Shown here piece by piece: positions 1-5,831 of a DNA stretch of 6,181 nt. A model generated the notes under the pieces. That model did no database searches. It had not been told where the DNA came from and saw only the letters and a list, made by a program, of their open reading frames with translations. Numbering within the stretch: the first letter of the stretch is position 1; every line of letters begins with the position of its first letter. Source of the DNA: an uncultured Clostridia bacterium. GTDB taxonomy: Bacteria; Bacillota; Clostridia; Lachnospirales; Lachnospiraceae. Location: positions 1 to 6,181 of the forward strand of contig CAMODY010000105.1 of the NCBI GenBank assembly GCA_946611595.1. The letters run 5' to 3'. Both the position numbers and the translations under genes were made by a program.

Positions 1-84
1 AAACAGCCAGTTAACACCGGCAATAAAAGCCAGCGCAGCTGCAATAAATGATGCGATTTTAAATATCGCTTTAAAAACTTTCAT
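1..84 (-). CDS. Small hydrophobic (probable membrane) protein, 5' part only
   Basis: The reverse strand has an ATG at 84-82 followed by 28 open codons that run off the left edge. The peptide begins MKVFKAIFKIASFIAAALAF and continues IAGVNWLF. The start is basic and amphipathic, and residues 10-24 form a hydrophobic segment that looks like a membrane anchor or uncleaved signal. AAAGGT (minus strand of 91-96) lies 6 nt before the ATG, and a near-consensus promoter lies further upstream, so this is a real gene start and not a chance frame. It is transcribed away from parA. I do not recognise the family, and the rest of the protein is outside the window. Seen: start, ribosome binding site, promoter and hydrophobic segment. 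Inferred: membrane location. Confidence 0.7.
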   Translation of the reverse strand, partial: MKVFKAIFKIASFIAAALAFIAGVNWLF

Positions 85-115
85 ACAAGTACCTTTCAAG
101 TTTCTTGAGAGTATT

Positions 116-144
116 ATTATAGTATATGCGGCCTAAATAATCAA
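116..144 (-). promoter_or_regulatory. Sigma-A type promoter of the divergent small gene
   Basis: On the minus strand, TTGATT (139-144) is followed by a 17-nt spacer and a perfect TATAAT (116-121). Transcription would start near 109, giving a leader of about 25 nt before the ATG at 84. The spacing and hexamers fit the housekeeping sigma factor consensus closely (-35 four of six, -10 six of six). Confidence 0.75.
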
Positions 145-180
145 TGAGAGGCTTTAGGGGAGAGAATCCGTGAAAAAGGC

Positions 181-210
181 TTGTAATAAGGATTTTTTCT
201 ATGATATAAT
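181..210 (+). promoter_or_regulatory. Extended -10 promoter for parA (and probably parB-serS)
   Basis: TTGTAA (181-186), an 18-nt spacer and a perfect TATAAT (205-210) preceded by TGA give an extended -10 element (TGnTATAAT). Transcription should begin near 217, about 40 nt before the parA start. A 5-bp inverted repeat (GGATT at 190-194, AATCC at 208-212) flanks the -10 region; it is short and I do not call it an operator. This promoter and the divergent one face away from each other across about 60 bp. Confidence 0.7.
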
Positions 211-246
211 CCACTTTATTATCGAAATACATTAACGTGGGACAGT

Positions 247-252
247 AGGTGA
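247..252 (+). promoter_or_regulatory. parA ribosome binding site that decides the start
   Basis: AGGTGA lies 5 nt before ATG 258. The alternative GTG at 249 falls inside this site and has no good site of its own, so the shorter product is favoured. Confidence 0.7.
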
Positions 253-257
253 TTTTT

Positions 258-1031
258 ATGGGCAGAATTATTGCGGTAGCAAATCAGAAAGGCGGGGTCG
301 GAAAAACAACGACAACGGTAAATCTTTCTGCCGCACTTGCCGAAGAAGGCAGAAAAGTGCTGCTTGTAGATCTTGATCCGCAGGGCAATGCTACCAGCGG
401 TGTCGGGGTTGATAAGAGAAGTGTAGAGCCGACGGTTTATGAGCTGTTTACCGGAGCGGCGACCTTTGAGCAGTGCCTGATCAAAACAGAATATGACAAT
501 CTGTATGTGCTTCCGGCAAACATCAATCTGTCTGGAGCGGAGATTGACCTGATCGACCAGGAAGATAGGGAATATTACCTGCAGGAGATCTTCGATGAGA
601 TCAAGGACCAGTTCGATTATATCCTGATCGACTGTCCGCCGTCTCTTAATATGCTGACTGTCAACGCGCTGACTGCATCAGACAGCGTACTGGTTCCGAT
701 CCAATGCGAGTATTATGCGCTCGAAGGTTTGTCTCAGCTGATCCATACGATCAATCTTGTTAAGAAAAAGCTGAATCCGGCTCTGGAAATGGAAGGCGTT
801 GTCTTTACCATGTATGACGCAAGAACAAAGCTTTCCATGCAGGTGGTCGAAAATGTAAAAGGAACGCTGCAGGAGAATATCTACGAAACGATCATTCCGC
901 GAAATATCCGTCTTGCAGAGGCACCGAGTTATGGAATGCCAATCACAGCTTATGCAACGCATTCCACCGGAGCAAACAGCTATAGGCTTCTGGCCATGGA
1001 AGTGATCGCACATAACGAAAAGCAGAAGTAG
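258..1031 (+). CDS. parA: Chromosome partitioning ATPase ParA (Soj)
   Basis: This is a 257-residue MinD/ParA-family P-loop ATPase. It dimerises with ATP, binds DNA nonspecifically, and is stimulated by ParB to help move or organise the replication origin; the family also influences replication initiation. The deviant Walker A motif KGGVGKTTT is at residues 11-19, with signature Lys11 and catalytic Lys16. The A' motif DLDPQGN is at 38-44 and Walker B (YILIDCPPSL) at 121-130. The conserved RNIRLAEAPSYG is at 215-226. Arg189 and Arg218 match the positions I recall as DNA-binding arginines in Bacillus subtilis Soj. A longer reading from GTG 249 is possible, but AGGTGA (247-252) sits 5 nt before ATG 258 and homologues begin MGxIIA, so 258 is preferred. 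The length is standard for chromosomal Soj. parB follows after 187 nt. Confidence 0.96.
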   Translation: MGRIIAVANQKGGVGKTTTTVNLSAALAEEGRKVLLVDLDPQGNATSGVGVDKRSVEPTVYELFTGAATFEQCLIKTEYDNLYVLPANINLSGAEIDLIDQEDREYYLQEIFDEIKDQFDYILIDCPPSLNMLTVNALTASDSVLVPIQCEYYALEGLSQLIHTINLVKKKLNPALEMEGVVFTMYDARTKLSMQVVENVKGTLQENIYETIIPRNIRLAEAPSYGMPITAYATHSTGANSYRLLAMEVIAHNEKQK

Positions 1032-1043
1032 AGAAGAGCAGAC

Positions 1044-1062
1044 TTATACAAAACCTGTATAA
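1044..1062. repeat. Perfect 7-bp inverted repeat in the parA-parB gap
   Basis: TTATACA (1044-1050) and TGTATAA (1056-1062) are perfectly complementary around a 5-nt centre. The arms are AT-rich, so an RNA hairpin would be weak, and no T-run follows it. A protein-binding operator is possible. It lies just after the parA stop. Confidence 0.5.
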
Positions 1063-1079
1063 ATAAAAAGAGCAGAAGC

Positions 1080-1097
1080 TGTCCGAGTAATTGGACA
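1080..1097. repeat. Short inverted repeat TGTCC/GGACA in the parA-parB gap
   Basis: TGTCC (1080-1084) and GGACA (1093-1097) can pair around an 8-nt loop. There is no downstream T-run, so it is not an intrinsic terminator. The rest of the 1032-1218 gap is purine- and A-rich, with no convincing ORF. An AT-rich TATATATAAA stretch at 1180-1189 resembles a -10 element but has no matching -35. Confidence 0.4.
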
Positions 1098-1218
1098 CAT
1101 AACAAGGAATAAAACTTTCCATAATGTGCGGCCAGATAAGACAAGAATAAAAGAGCAAAATAAGCTTTATTCAGAGCCCTATATATAAAAGGAAGAAACC
1201 CGAAAGAGAAGGTAAGGG

Positions 1219-2100
1219 ATGGCAAAGAAAAAACCAATCAAAGGCGGACTGGGAAAAGGACTTGATCTGTTGATCCCGGGTGCAGAGACAAAAGAAGAAA
1301 AGAAAGAGACGCTGCTTCTTAAAACTTCCCAGCTGGAACCTAACAAAGACCAGCCGAGAAAGAAGTTTGATGAAGAAGCGATCGAAGAACTGGCACAGTC
1401 CATCAAGCAGTACGGTATCATTCAGCCGATCATCGTCTGCAAGAGAGATGATTATTATCAGATCATTGCAGGCGAGAGAAGATGGAGAGCTGCAAAAAAA
1501 GCAGGCATCCGTGAAGTGCCGGTCGTCGTAAAAGAATATACGGAAAAAGAGATTGCGGAGATTTCCCTGATCGAAAACATTCAGAGGGAAGACCTGAACC
1601 CGATCGAAGAAGCAAAAAGCTATAAACGACTGATCGATGAATATAAGCTGACACAGGAAGAACTTTCTGAGAGAGTTTCTAAGAGCCGGACAGAGATCGC
1701 AAACAAGATGAGACTTTTAAAGCTTCATGACGATGTGCAGAAGATGCTGATCTCCGGTGCGCTCAGCGCAGGTCATGCAAGAGCACTCTTAGGACTTGAA
1801 GTAAAGAAGGATCAGCTGAAGGCAGCAAACGAGATTATTGAAAAATCATTAAGCGTGCGTCAGACCGAAGACCTCGTTAAGAAGATGAACGAGCCGAAAA
1901 AGGAAAAGGAAGGCAAGAGCAAGACGGAGGATTCTCTCGAATTTGTTTACAAAGATCTTGAAAAGAGACTTTCCGATTGCCTTGGCACAAAGGTCAAGAT
2001 CAGCCGCAAGGATAAAAACAAAGGAAAGATCGAAATTAACTACTATTCAGAAGACGAATTAGACAGACTATACGGAATCATTAACAAGGGAGCGAAATAG
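1219..2100 (+). CDS. parB: Chromosome partitioning protein ParB (Spo0J family)
   Basis: This 293-residue ParB/Spo0J protein binds parS sites near the origin and, in this family, acts as a CTP-dependent sliding clamp that loads SMC and stimulates ParA. The N-terminus (residues 1-20) is basic and holds the LGKGLDLLIP segment typical of the ParA-contacting tail. The CTP-binding domain contains GERRWRAAKKAG (85-96) and ENIQREDLNPIEEA (119-132). A helix-turn-helix for parS spans about 144-168 (LTQEELSERVSKSRTEIANK), followed by the conserved LSAGHARALL (182-191). A charged Lys/Glu-rich linker (about 223-237) leads to the C-terminal dimerisation domain (about 238-293). All expected parts are present and the length is normal. 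AGAAGG (1207-1212) sits 6 nt before the ATG. serS begins 3 nt after the stop. Confidence 0.96.
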   Translation: MAKKKPIKGGLGKGLDLLIPGAETKEEKKETLLLKTSQLEPNKDQPRKKFDEEAIEELAQSIKQYGIIQPIIVCKRDDYYQIIAGERRWRAAKKAGIREVPVVVKEYTEKEIAEISLIENIQREDLNPIEEAKSYKRLIDEYKLTQEELSERVSKSRTEIANKMRLLKLHDDVQKMLISGALSAGHARALLGLEVKKDQLKAANEIIEKSLSVRQTEDLVKKMNEPKKEKEGKSKTEDSLEFVYKDLEKRLSDCLGTKVKISRKDKNKGKIEINYYSEDELDRLYGIINKGAK

Positions 2101-2103
2101 AGA

Positions 2104-3390
2104 ATGCTGGATATTAAATTTGTTCGTGAAAATGCAGAAGCGGTAAAGGAAAACATCAGAAAGAAATTTCAGGATGCAAAGCTCCCGCTGGTTGACGAAG
2201 TGATCTCACTGGACAGAGAAAACCGAGACATCAAGGCGGAAGTAGAGGTCCTCAGAGCCAATAAGAACAAAATCTCCAAGGAGATCGGAAAACTTATGGG
2301 GCAGGGTCTTAAGGATGAGGCAGAAAAAGTAAAGGCCGAAGTCGCAAGAGACAATGCAAAGATTGATGAACTCTCCGCCCGCGAAAAAGAAGTCGAGGCA
2401 GAACTTAGAGAAAAGATGATGATCATCCCGCAGATGATCGACCCATCTGTTCCGATCGGGAAAGATGACAGCGAAAATGTTGAAATCGAAAAATTCGGTG
2501 AGCCAATTGTTCCGGATTATGAGATCCCGTATCATACAGAGATCATGGAAAGCTTTAACGGCATCGATTTAGATTCCGCCCACCGCGTAGCCGGCAACGG
2601 ATTCTACTATCTGATGGGAGATATCGCAAGACTCCACAGCGCAGTTATCGCATACGCAAGAGATTTCATGATCGACCGCGGATTCACATACTGCGTTCCG
2701 CCGTTCATGATCCGCAGCAATGTTGTTACCGGCGTTATGAGTTTTGCGGAGATGGATGCCATGATGTACAAGATCGAAGGCGAAGACCTTTATCTGATCG
2801 GAACGAGTGAGCATTCCATGATCGGAAAATTTATCGGCCAGATGATCGAGGAAGAGCAGCTGCCGATCACCATGACAAGTTATTCTCCTTGCTTCCGTAA
2901 GGAAAAAGGTGCGCATGGACTGGAAGAGAGAGGCGTATACCGTATTCACCAGTTCGAAAAACAGGAGATGATCGTTGTCTGCAAGCCGGAAGAGAGCAAA
3001 ATCTGGTATGACAAATTATGGCAGAATACCGTAGACCTGTTCCGCTCCATGGAAATTCCGGTCAGAACCTTAGAGTGCTGCTCGGGTGACCTGGCAGATC
3101 TGAAGGTAAAATCCTGTGACGTAGAAGCATGGTCTCCACGACAGAAGAAATATTTCGAGGTTGGAAGCTGTTCGAACTTAGGCGATGCACAGGCAAGACG
3201 TCTGATGATCAGGGTCAAAGGAAAAGAGGGCAGATATTTAGCTCATACACTGAACAATACCGTTGTTGCTCCGCCAAGAATGCTGATCGCATTCCTCGAA
3301 AATCATCTGCAGGCAGATGGAAGCGTAACGATTCCGGAAGTCCTCAGACCATACATGGGCGGCAAGGAAGTTCTTGTTCCGAATAAATAA
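2104..3390 (+). CDS. serS: Seryl-tRNA synthetase
   Basis: This 428-residue class II aminoacyl-tRNA synthetase charges tRNA-Ser (and tRNA-Sec where present) with serine in the cytosol. Residues about 25-105 form the long charged antiparallel coiled coil that grips the tRNA-Ser variable arm. The catalytic core has TSE (234-236, the TxE serine-binding motif), motif 2 CFRKEKGAHG...HQFEKQE (263-288, with Arg265 and Glu267) and motif 3 NNTVVAPPRMLIAFLEN (384-400, with Arg392). GSCSN (354-358) is the conserved serine-pocket strand. Motif 3 and the segment after TSE differ from the common bacterial forms (HTLNGSGLAVGR and TAEVP) and look more like the archaeal/eukaryal arrangement; this comparison is from memory. 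The start lies 3 nt after the parB stop, with AAGGGAG (2086-2092) inside parB as its likely, rather distant (11 nt) ribosome site, suggesting translational coupling. Confidence 0.95.
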   Translation: MLDIKFVRENAEAVKENIRKKFQDAKLPLVDEVISLDRENRDIKAEVEVLRANKNKISKEIGKLMGQGLKDEAEKVKAEVARDNAKIDELSAREKEVEAELREKMMIIPQMIDPSVPIGKDDSENVEIEKFGEPIVPDYEIPYHTEIMESFNGIDLDSAHRVAGNGFYYLMGDIARLHSAVIAYARDFMIDRGFTYCVPPFMIRSNVVTGVMSFAEMDAMMYKIEGEDLYLIGTSEHSMIGKFIGQMIEEEQLPITMTSYSPCFRKEKGAHGLEERGVYRIHQFEKQEMIVVCKPEESKIWYDKLWQNTVDLFRSMEIPVRTLECCSGDLADLKVKSCDVEAWSPRQKKYFEVGSCSNLGDAQARRLMIRVKGKEGRYLAHTLNNTVVAPPRMLIAFLENHLQADGSVTIPEVLRPYMGGKEVLVPNK

Positions 3391-3401
3391 TGCTACTTAC
3401 T

Positions 3402-3417
3402 CCTTGTGAAAACAAGG
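3402..3417 (+). other. GAAA-tetraloop hairpin between serS and tRNA-Arg
   Basis: CCTTGT (3402-3407) and ACAAGG (3412-3417) pair perfectly around GAAA, a GNRA tetraloop. The stem ends 3 nt before the 5' end of the tRNA. There is no T-run after it, so it is not a standard intrinsic terminator. It could stabilise the serS 3' end after tRNA processing, or be part of the RNase P substrate context. The role is inferred. Confidence 0.6.
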
Positions 3418-3420
3418 CTT

Positions 3421-3492
3421 GCCTCCTTAGTTAAATGGATATAACAAGCCCCTCCTAAGGGCTAGTTGCAGGTTCGATTCCTGCAGGGGGTG
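3421..3492 (+). tRNA. tRNA-Arg, anticodon CCU
   Basis: A full 72-nt cloverleaf can be drawn. The acceptor arm is GCCTCCT (3421-3427) with AGGGGGT (3485-3491), discriminator G3492. The acceptor has terminal G:U and internal U:G wobbles. The D arm is GTTA/TAAC (3430-3433, 3442-3445). The anticodon stem AGCCC/GGGCT encloses loop CTCCTAA (3452-3458), so the anticodon is CCT at 3454-3456, reading AGG. The T arm is GCAGG/CCTGC around TTCGATT (3473-3479). The variable loop is short and CCA is not encoded. It resembles the Bacillus tRNA-Arg(CCU) as I remember it. It follows serS by 30 nt on the same strand and no separate promoter is evident in that gap, so co-transcription with serS is likely. Confidence 0.95.
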
Positions 3493-3508
3493 TTTGCCGA
3501 AAGGCAGA
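3493..3508 (+). other. GAAA-tetraloop hairpin immediately after tRNA-Arg
   Basis: TTTGCC (3493-3498) pairs with GGCAGA (3503-3508) around a GAAA loop, with one U:G pair. It starts directly after the tRNA discriminator base. No T-run follows, so it is not a strong terminator. The remaining 3509-3594 stretch, leading to the binding protein, shows no convincing promoter hexamers. Confidence 0.5.
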
Positions 3509-3594
3509 AATTAAAGAAAGACCGATACAGGCAAATGTGTAAGTGGATGCGCGAAAGAGCAGACATGATGCACACACAGAAGAAAGGGAAAATC

Positions 3595-4761
3595 ATGAAA
3601 AAATCAAGAAAAATCATGAGCATTGTATTGGCAGCAGTTCTTGCTTTTGCAATGTTCGCACTTGCTGCATGCGGAAGTTCCGATAATGGCGGAGCAGCAC
3701 CGGCAGGCAGCGGCAGTGCAGCACCGGCAGGCGGCGAAATTGTAATCGGCTCAACCGGTCCGTTAACAGGAGATGCTTCTTCCTATGGTATTTCTGTTCA
3801 GCAGGGTGCTCAGCTTGCAGTTGATGAGATCAACGCAGCCGGCGGTGTTGGCGGATACACACTGAAATTCTCCATGAAAGACGACAAGGCAGCAGCAGCT
3901 GACGCATCCACAGGATATGACCTTCTCTATGATGAGGGAATGGTAATCTCCATCGGTTCCGTAACCAGTGGATCCTGTGTCGCATTCGGACAGAAAGCAG
4001 CTCAGGACGGTCTGTTCTTCATCACTCCGTCTGCATCCAGTGCTGATGTTGTAGCAACTGGTGATACTGCATTCCGCGTATGCTTCGGCGATCCGGATCA
4101 GGGAACTCTTGCAGCAGAAGAGCTGACAGGTAAGTTCACTAAGATCGGATGCATCTATGATACTTCTGATACATATTCCACAGGTATCTATGCAGCATTC
4201 GAGGAAGCTATGAAAGCAAAAGGCGTTGAGTACGAAGTTCGTACTTTCGATGCTGACAATAAGAAAGACTTCTCCTCTCAGGTAGAAGCGCTCAAAGACT
4301 GCGAAGTTATTTTCTGCCCGTTCTATTACACAGAAGCAAGCCTTGTTGCAAGAGCTTGTGCTGCAAAAGAGTTAGATAACATCGTACTTTTCGGCTGCGA
4401 CGGATTTGACGGTTTAGCTCCGATCCTTGACGAGAACGTTAAGAACCCGATCAGCCAGATCACTCCGTTCGATGCAGAAGGAACCGAAGAAAACGTTAAG
4501 AGTTTCGTAGAAGCATATGAAACAAAATATGGCGCAACTCCGGACCAGTTCGCAGCAGACGGATATGATGCAATCTATGTTATCGCTGAGATCTTTGAAA
4601 AAGCTGGCGTTCCGGCTGAATTAGATATTGCTACAGTAGGCGAGCTTGCAACGAAGACGATCACAGATCCTTCCTTCTCCTTTAACGGAGTTACCGGATC
4701 CATGACTTGGGATGCAACTGGTGCCTGCACAAAAGTTCCGATCATCAAGGAGATCAACTAA
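3595..4761 (+). CDS. livK: Branched-chain-type amino acid ABC transporter, substrate-binding lipoprotein
   Basis: This 388-residue periplasmic-binding-protein-like (Peripla_BP_6, LivJ/LivK) lipoprotein captures substrate outside the membrane and hands it to LivHM. The signal peptide has a basic start (MKKSRK), a hydrophobic core and lipobox LAAC, with the lipid-modified Cys at 26. An Ala/Gly/Pro/Ser linker (about 27-47) follows. The mature fold starts EIVIGSTGPLTGD (48-60), and family segments include GAQLAVDEINAAGG (71-84), GSVTSGS (121-127), ITPSASS (143-149) and GCDGFDG (267-273). Branched-chain amino acids are the default substrate, but this family also binds other amino acids, amides and related solutes, so specificity is unproven. 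Eight cysteines remain in the mature domain, as tolerated in anaerobes. The frame is open from 3466, inside the tRNA, but AAAGGG (3583-3588) 6 nt before ATG 3595 and the signal peptide fix the start. livH and livM follow. Confidence 0.93.
   Translation: MKKSRKIMSIVLAAVLAFAMFALAACGSSDNGGAAPAGSGSAAPAGGEIVIGSTGPLTGDASSYGISVQQGAQLAVDEINAAGGVGGYTLKFSMKDDKAAAADASTGYDLLYDEGMVISIGSVTSGSCVAFGQKAAQDGLFFITPSASSADVVATGDTAFRVCFGDPDQGTLAAEELTGKFTKIGCIYDTSDTYSTGIYAAFEEAMKAKGVEYEVRTFDADNKKDFSSQVEALKDCEVIFCPFYYTEASLVARACAAKELDNIVLFGCDGFDGLAPILDENVKNPISQITPFDAEGTEENVKSFVEAYETKYGATPDQFAADGYDAIYVIAEIFEKAGVPAELDIATVGELATKTITDPSFSFNGVTGSMTWDATGACTKVPIIKEIN
3694..3732 (+). repeat. 15-bp direct repeat in the lipoprotein linker
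   Basis: GCAGCACCGGCAGGC occurs at 3694-3708 and again at 3718-3732, a period of 24 nt. It encodes AAPAG twice within the flexible linker after the lipidated cysteine. This looks like in-frame slippage or duplication that sets linker length without affecting the binding fold. Confidence 0.75.
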
Positions 4762-4803
4762 CTCCTTCGGATCAGATTTCGCAAACTAAGTAAACAATGG
4801 TGT

Positions 4804-4828
4804 GCCGGAATCTTTTAAAGATTCCGGC
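4804..4828 (+). other. Strong perfect stem-loop 1 between livK and livH
   Basis: GCCGGAATCTTT (4804-4815) is perfectly repeated in reverse complement at 4817-4828, so an RNA stem of about 10-11 bp with a 3-5 nt loop forms. The bases that follow (CGCCATATCGG) lack a T-run, so it is not a canonical intrinsic terminator. Position after an abundant binding-protein gene and before its permease suggests mRNA 3'-end protection or partial attenuation; that role is inferred. Confidence 0.7.
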
Positions 4829-4842
4829 CGCCATATCGGTCT

Positions 4843-4886
4843 GTCTGTAATAATCATGAACCGGCCGGTTCATAGTTATTACAGAT
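4843..4886 (+). other. Long stem-loop 2 (44 nt) between livK and livH
   Basis: CTGTAATAA (4845-4853) pairs with TTATTACAG (4876-4884). Inside it, ATGAACCGGCCGGTTCAT (4856-4873) is a perfect 18-bp palindrome. Only 4854/4875 (U:G) and 4855/4874 (C:A) interrupt the symmetry, and one or two further pairs extend it outward. No T-run follows. As DNA it could bind a dimeric regulator; as RNA it would be a stable hairpin about 50 nt before the livH start. I see no livH promoter beside it, so the RNA reading is favoured. Confidence 0.7.
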
Positions 4887-4928
4887 TTGCTGATTTTACG
4901 AAGACCCGCAAACAGAGCAAAATACGTG

Positions 4929-4933
4929 AGGAG
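4929..4933 (+). promoter_or_regulatory. livH ribosome binding site
   Basis: AGGAG, 6 nt before ATG 4940, is close to the ideal Shine-Dalgarno sequence and spacing. It sets the start at 4940 instead of the upstream GTG at 4802 in the same frame, whose extra residues would be encoded by the two hairpins. Confidence 0.85.
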
Positions 4934-4939
4934 AGAATT

Positions 4940-5830
4940 ATGGTTATTGCAATTGACGGCCTTAGCTTAGGCGCCATATATGCACTGATCGCTCTTGGAT
5001 ATACCATGGTCTATGGTATCGCTAAGATGCTGAACTTCGCTCATGGTGATGTCATCATGGTCGGTGCATATATGATCTACACGATGTGCACCTTAACCTG
5101 GACGACAGGATCTATCCCGATCTGGCTTGGCGCTTTGATCTCATTTGTCGTTGCAGTTGTTGTCTGCACCGTACTTGGCATCGTAATTGAGAAGGTGGCC
5201 TACAAACCGTTGCGTGGCGCATCGCCTTTAGCGGCGCTGATTACAGCGATTGGTGTCAGTTATCTGCTACAAGGTGTTGCACAGCTGATCTGGGGCGCAG
5301 ATCAGAGAACAATCTCGATTTTAGATCGTCTCGGAAACATTCATGCAGGTTCCATTACGATCAAATGGAGCAGTGTGGTCACCTTAGTCTGTGGTGCGAT
5401 CATCATGGTAGGCTTGACCTTGTTTGTTAAGAAGACAAGAACCGGACGTGCGATGCTGGCTGTTTCAGAAGATAAAGGTGCTGCACAGATGATGGGTATC
5501 AACGTTAACAAGATCGTATCCATCACCTTTGCGATCGGTTCCGGTCTTGCAACCTTTGCAGCGCTGTTCTATCTGCCGACGACTTCCATCAGCCCGACGC
5601 TCGGAGCAATGCCGGGTATCAAAGCTTTCGCGGCAGCGGTCATCGGAGGTATCGGATCGATCCCTGGTGCAATGGTTGGTGGAATCCTTCTTGGAGTTGT
5701 AGAAGTTGTCTGCAACAGTATTGAAGGTGTAGCTAGTTATACGACAGCAATCGAGTTCGCTTTGCTGATCATCATCCTTCTTGTAAGACCAATCGGTCTT
5801 CTTGGAAAGAAGAGAAGGGTCAAGGTGTGA
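4940..5830 (+). CDS. livH: Branched-chain-type amino acid ABC transporter permease LivH
   Basis: This 296-residue integral membrane protein forms half of the importer channel with LivM. It opens MVIAIDGLSLGAIYALIALG and holds the LivH hallmark GYTMVYGIAKMLNFAHGD (20-37). About eight hydrophobic segments can be seen (roughly 5-27, 38-52, 60-84, 97-118, 144-163, 190-213, 226-256 and 268-287). The cytoplasmic loop GRAMLAVSEDKGAAQMMGIN (169-188) is the EAA-like coupling element that contacts the ATPase. The glycine-rich AAAVIGGIGSIPGAMVGGIL (231-250) is another family signature. The C-terminus is basic (KKRRVKV). The length is near that of E. coli LivH. It lies 178 nt after the binding protein and is separated from livM by a single base, so the two permeases are almost certainly co-translated. 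Confidence 0.95.
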   Translation: MVIAIDGLSLGAIYALIALGYTMVYGIAKMLNFAHGDVIMVGAYMIYTMCTLTWTTGSIPIWLGALISFVVAVVVCTVLGIVIEKVAYKPLRGASPLAALITAIGVSYLLQGVAQLIWGADQRTISILDRLGNIHAGSITIKWSSVVTLVCGAIIMVGLTLFVKKTRTGRAMLAVSEDKGAAQMMGINVNKIVSITFAIGSGLATFAALFYLPTTSISPTLGAMPGIKAFAAAVIGGIGSIPGAMVGGILLGVVEVVCNSIEGVASYTTAIEFALLIIILLVRPIGLLGKKRRVKV

Positions 5831-5831
5831 T

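Noticed and set aside
678..1013. Minus-strand open frame inside parA
   Set aside because: It is a shadow of parA: no ribosome site, no recognisable domain, and the opposite frame encodes a fully conserved ParA. The same reasoning removes the other antisense frames in parB, serS and the transporter genes.
3402..3420. Intrinsic terminator after serS
   Set aside because: The stem is clear, but the following bases CTTGCCTCC contain no T-run and enter the tRNA directly.
3466..3594. N-terminal extension of the binding protein starting inside the tRNA
   Set aside because: The frame is open, but its first codons overlap the tRNA T arm. The signal peptide and ribosome site place the start at 3595.
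4747..4767. AAGGAG/CTCCTT hairpin around the livK stop codon
   Set aside because: It is a 6-bp stem with a 9-nt loop and no T-run, too weak to call a terminator.
4886..4912. Third hairpin TTTGC/GCAAA before livH
   Set aside because: It has a 5-bp stem with a 17-nt loop, likely by chance.
4921..4932. Possible parS site around TACGTGAG
   Set aside because: Only the central ACGTGA matches the parS consensus TGTTTCACGTGAAACA; the flanks do not. CGTGAAA at 2127-2133 in serS and ACGTGG at 234-239 are likewise only partial matches. No parS is visible in the window.
4802..4939. 46-residue N-terminal extension of LivH
   Set aside because: It would be encoded by the two hairpins from a GTG with no ribosome site, and LivH proteins start with the membrane segment found at 4940.
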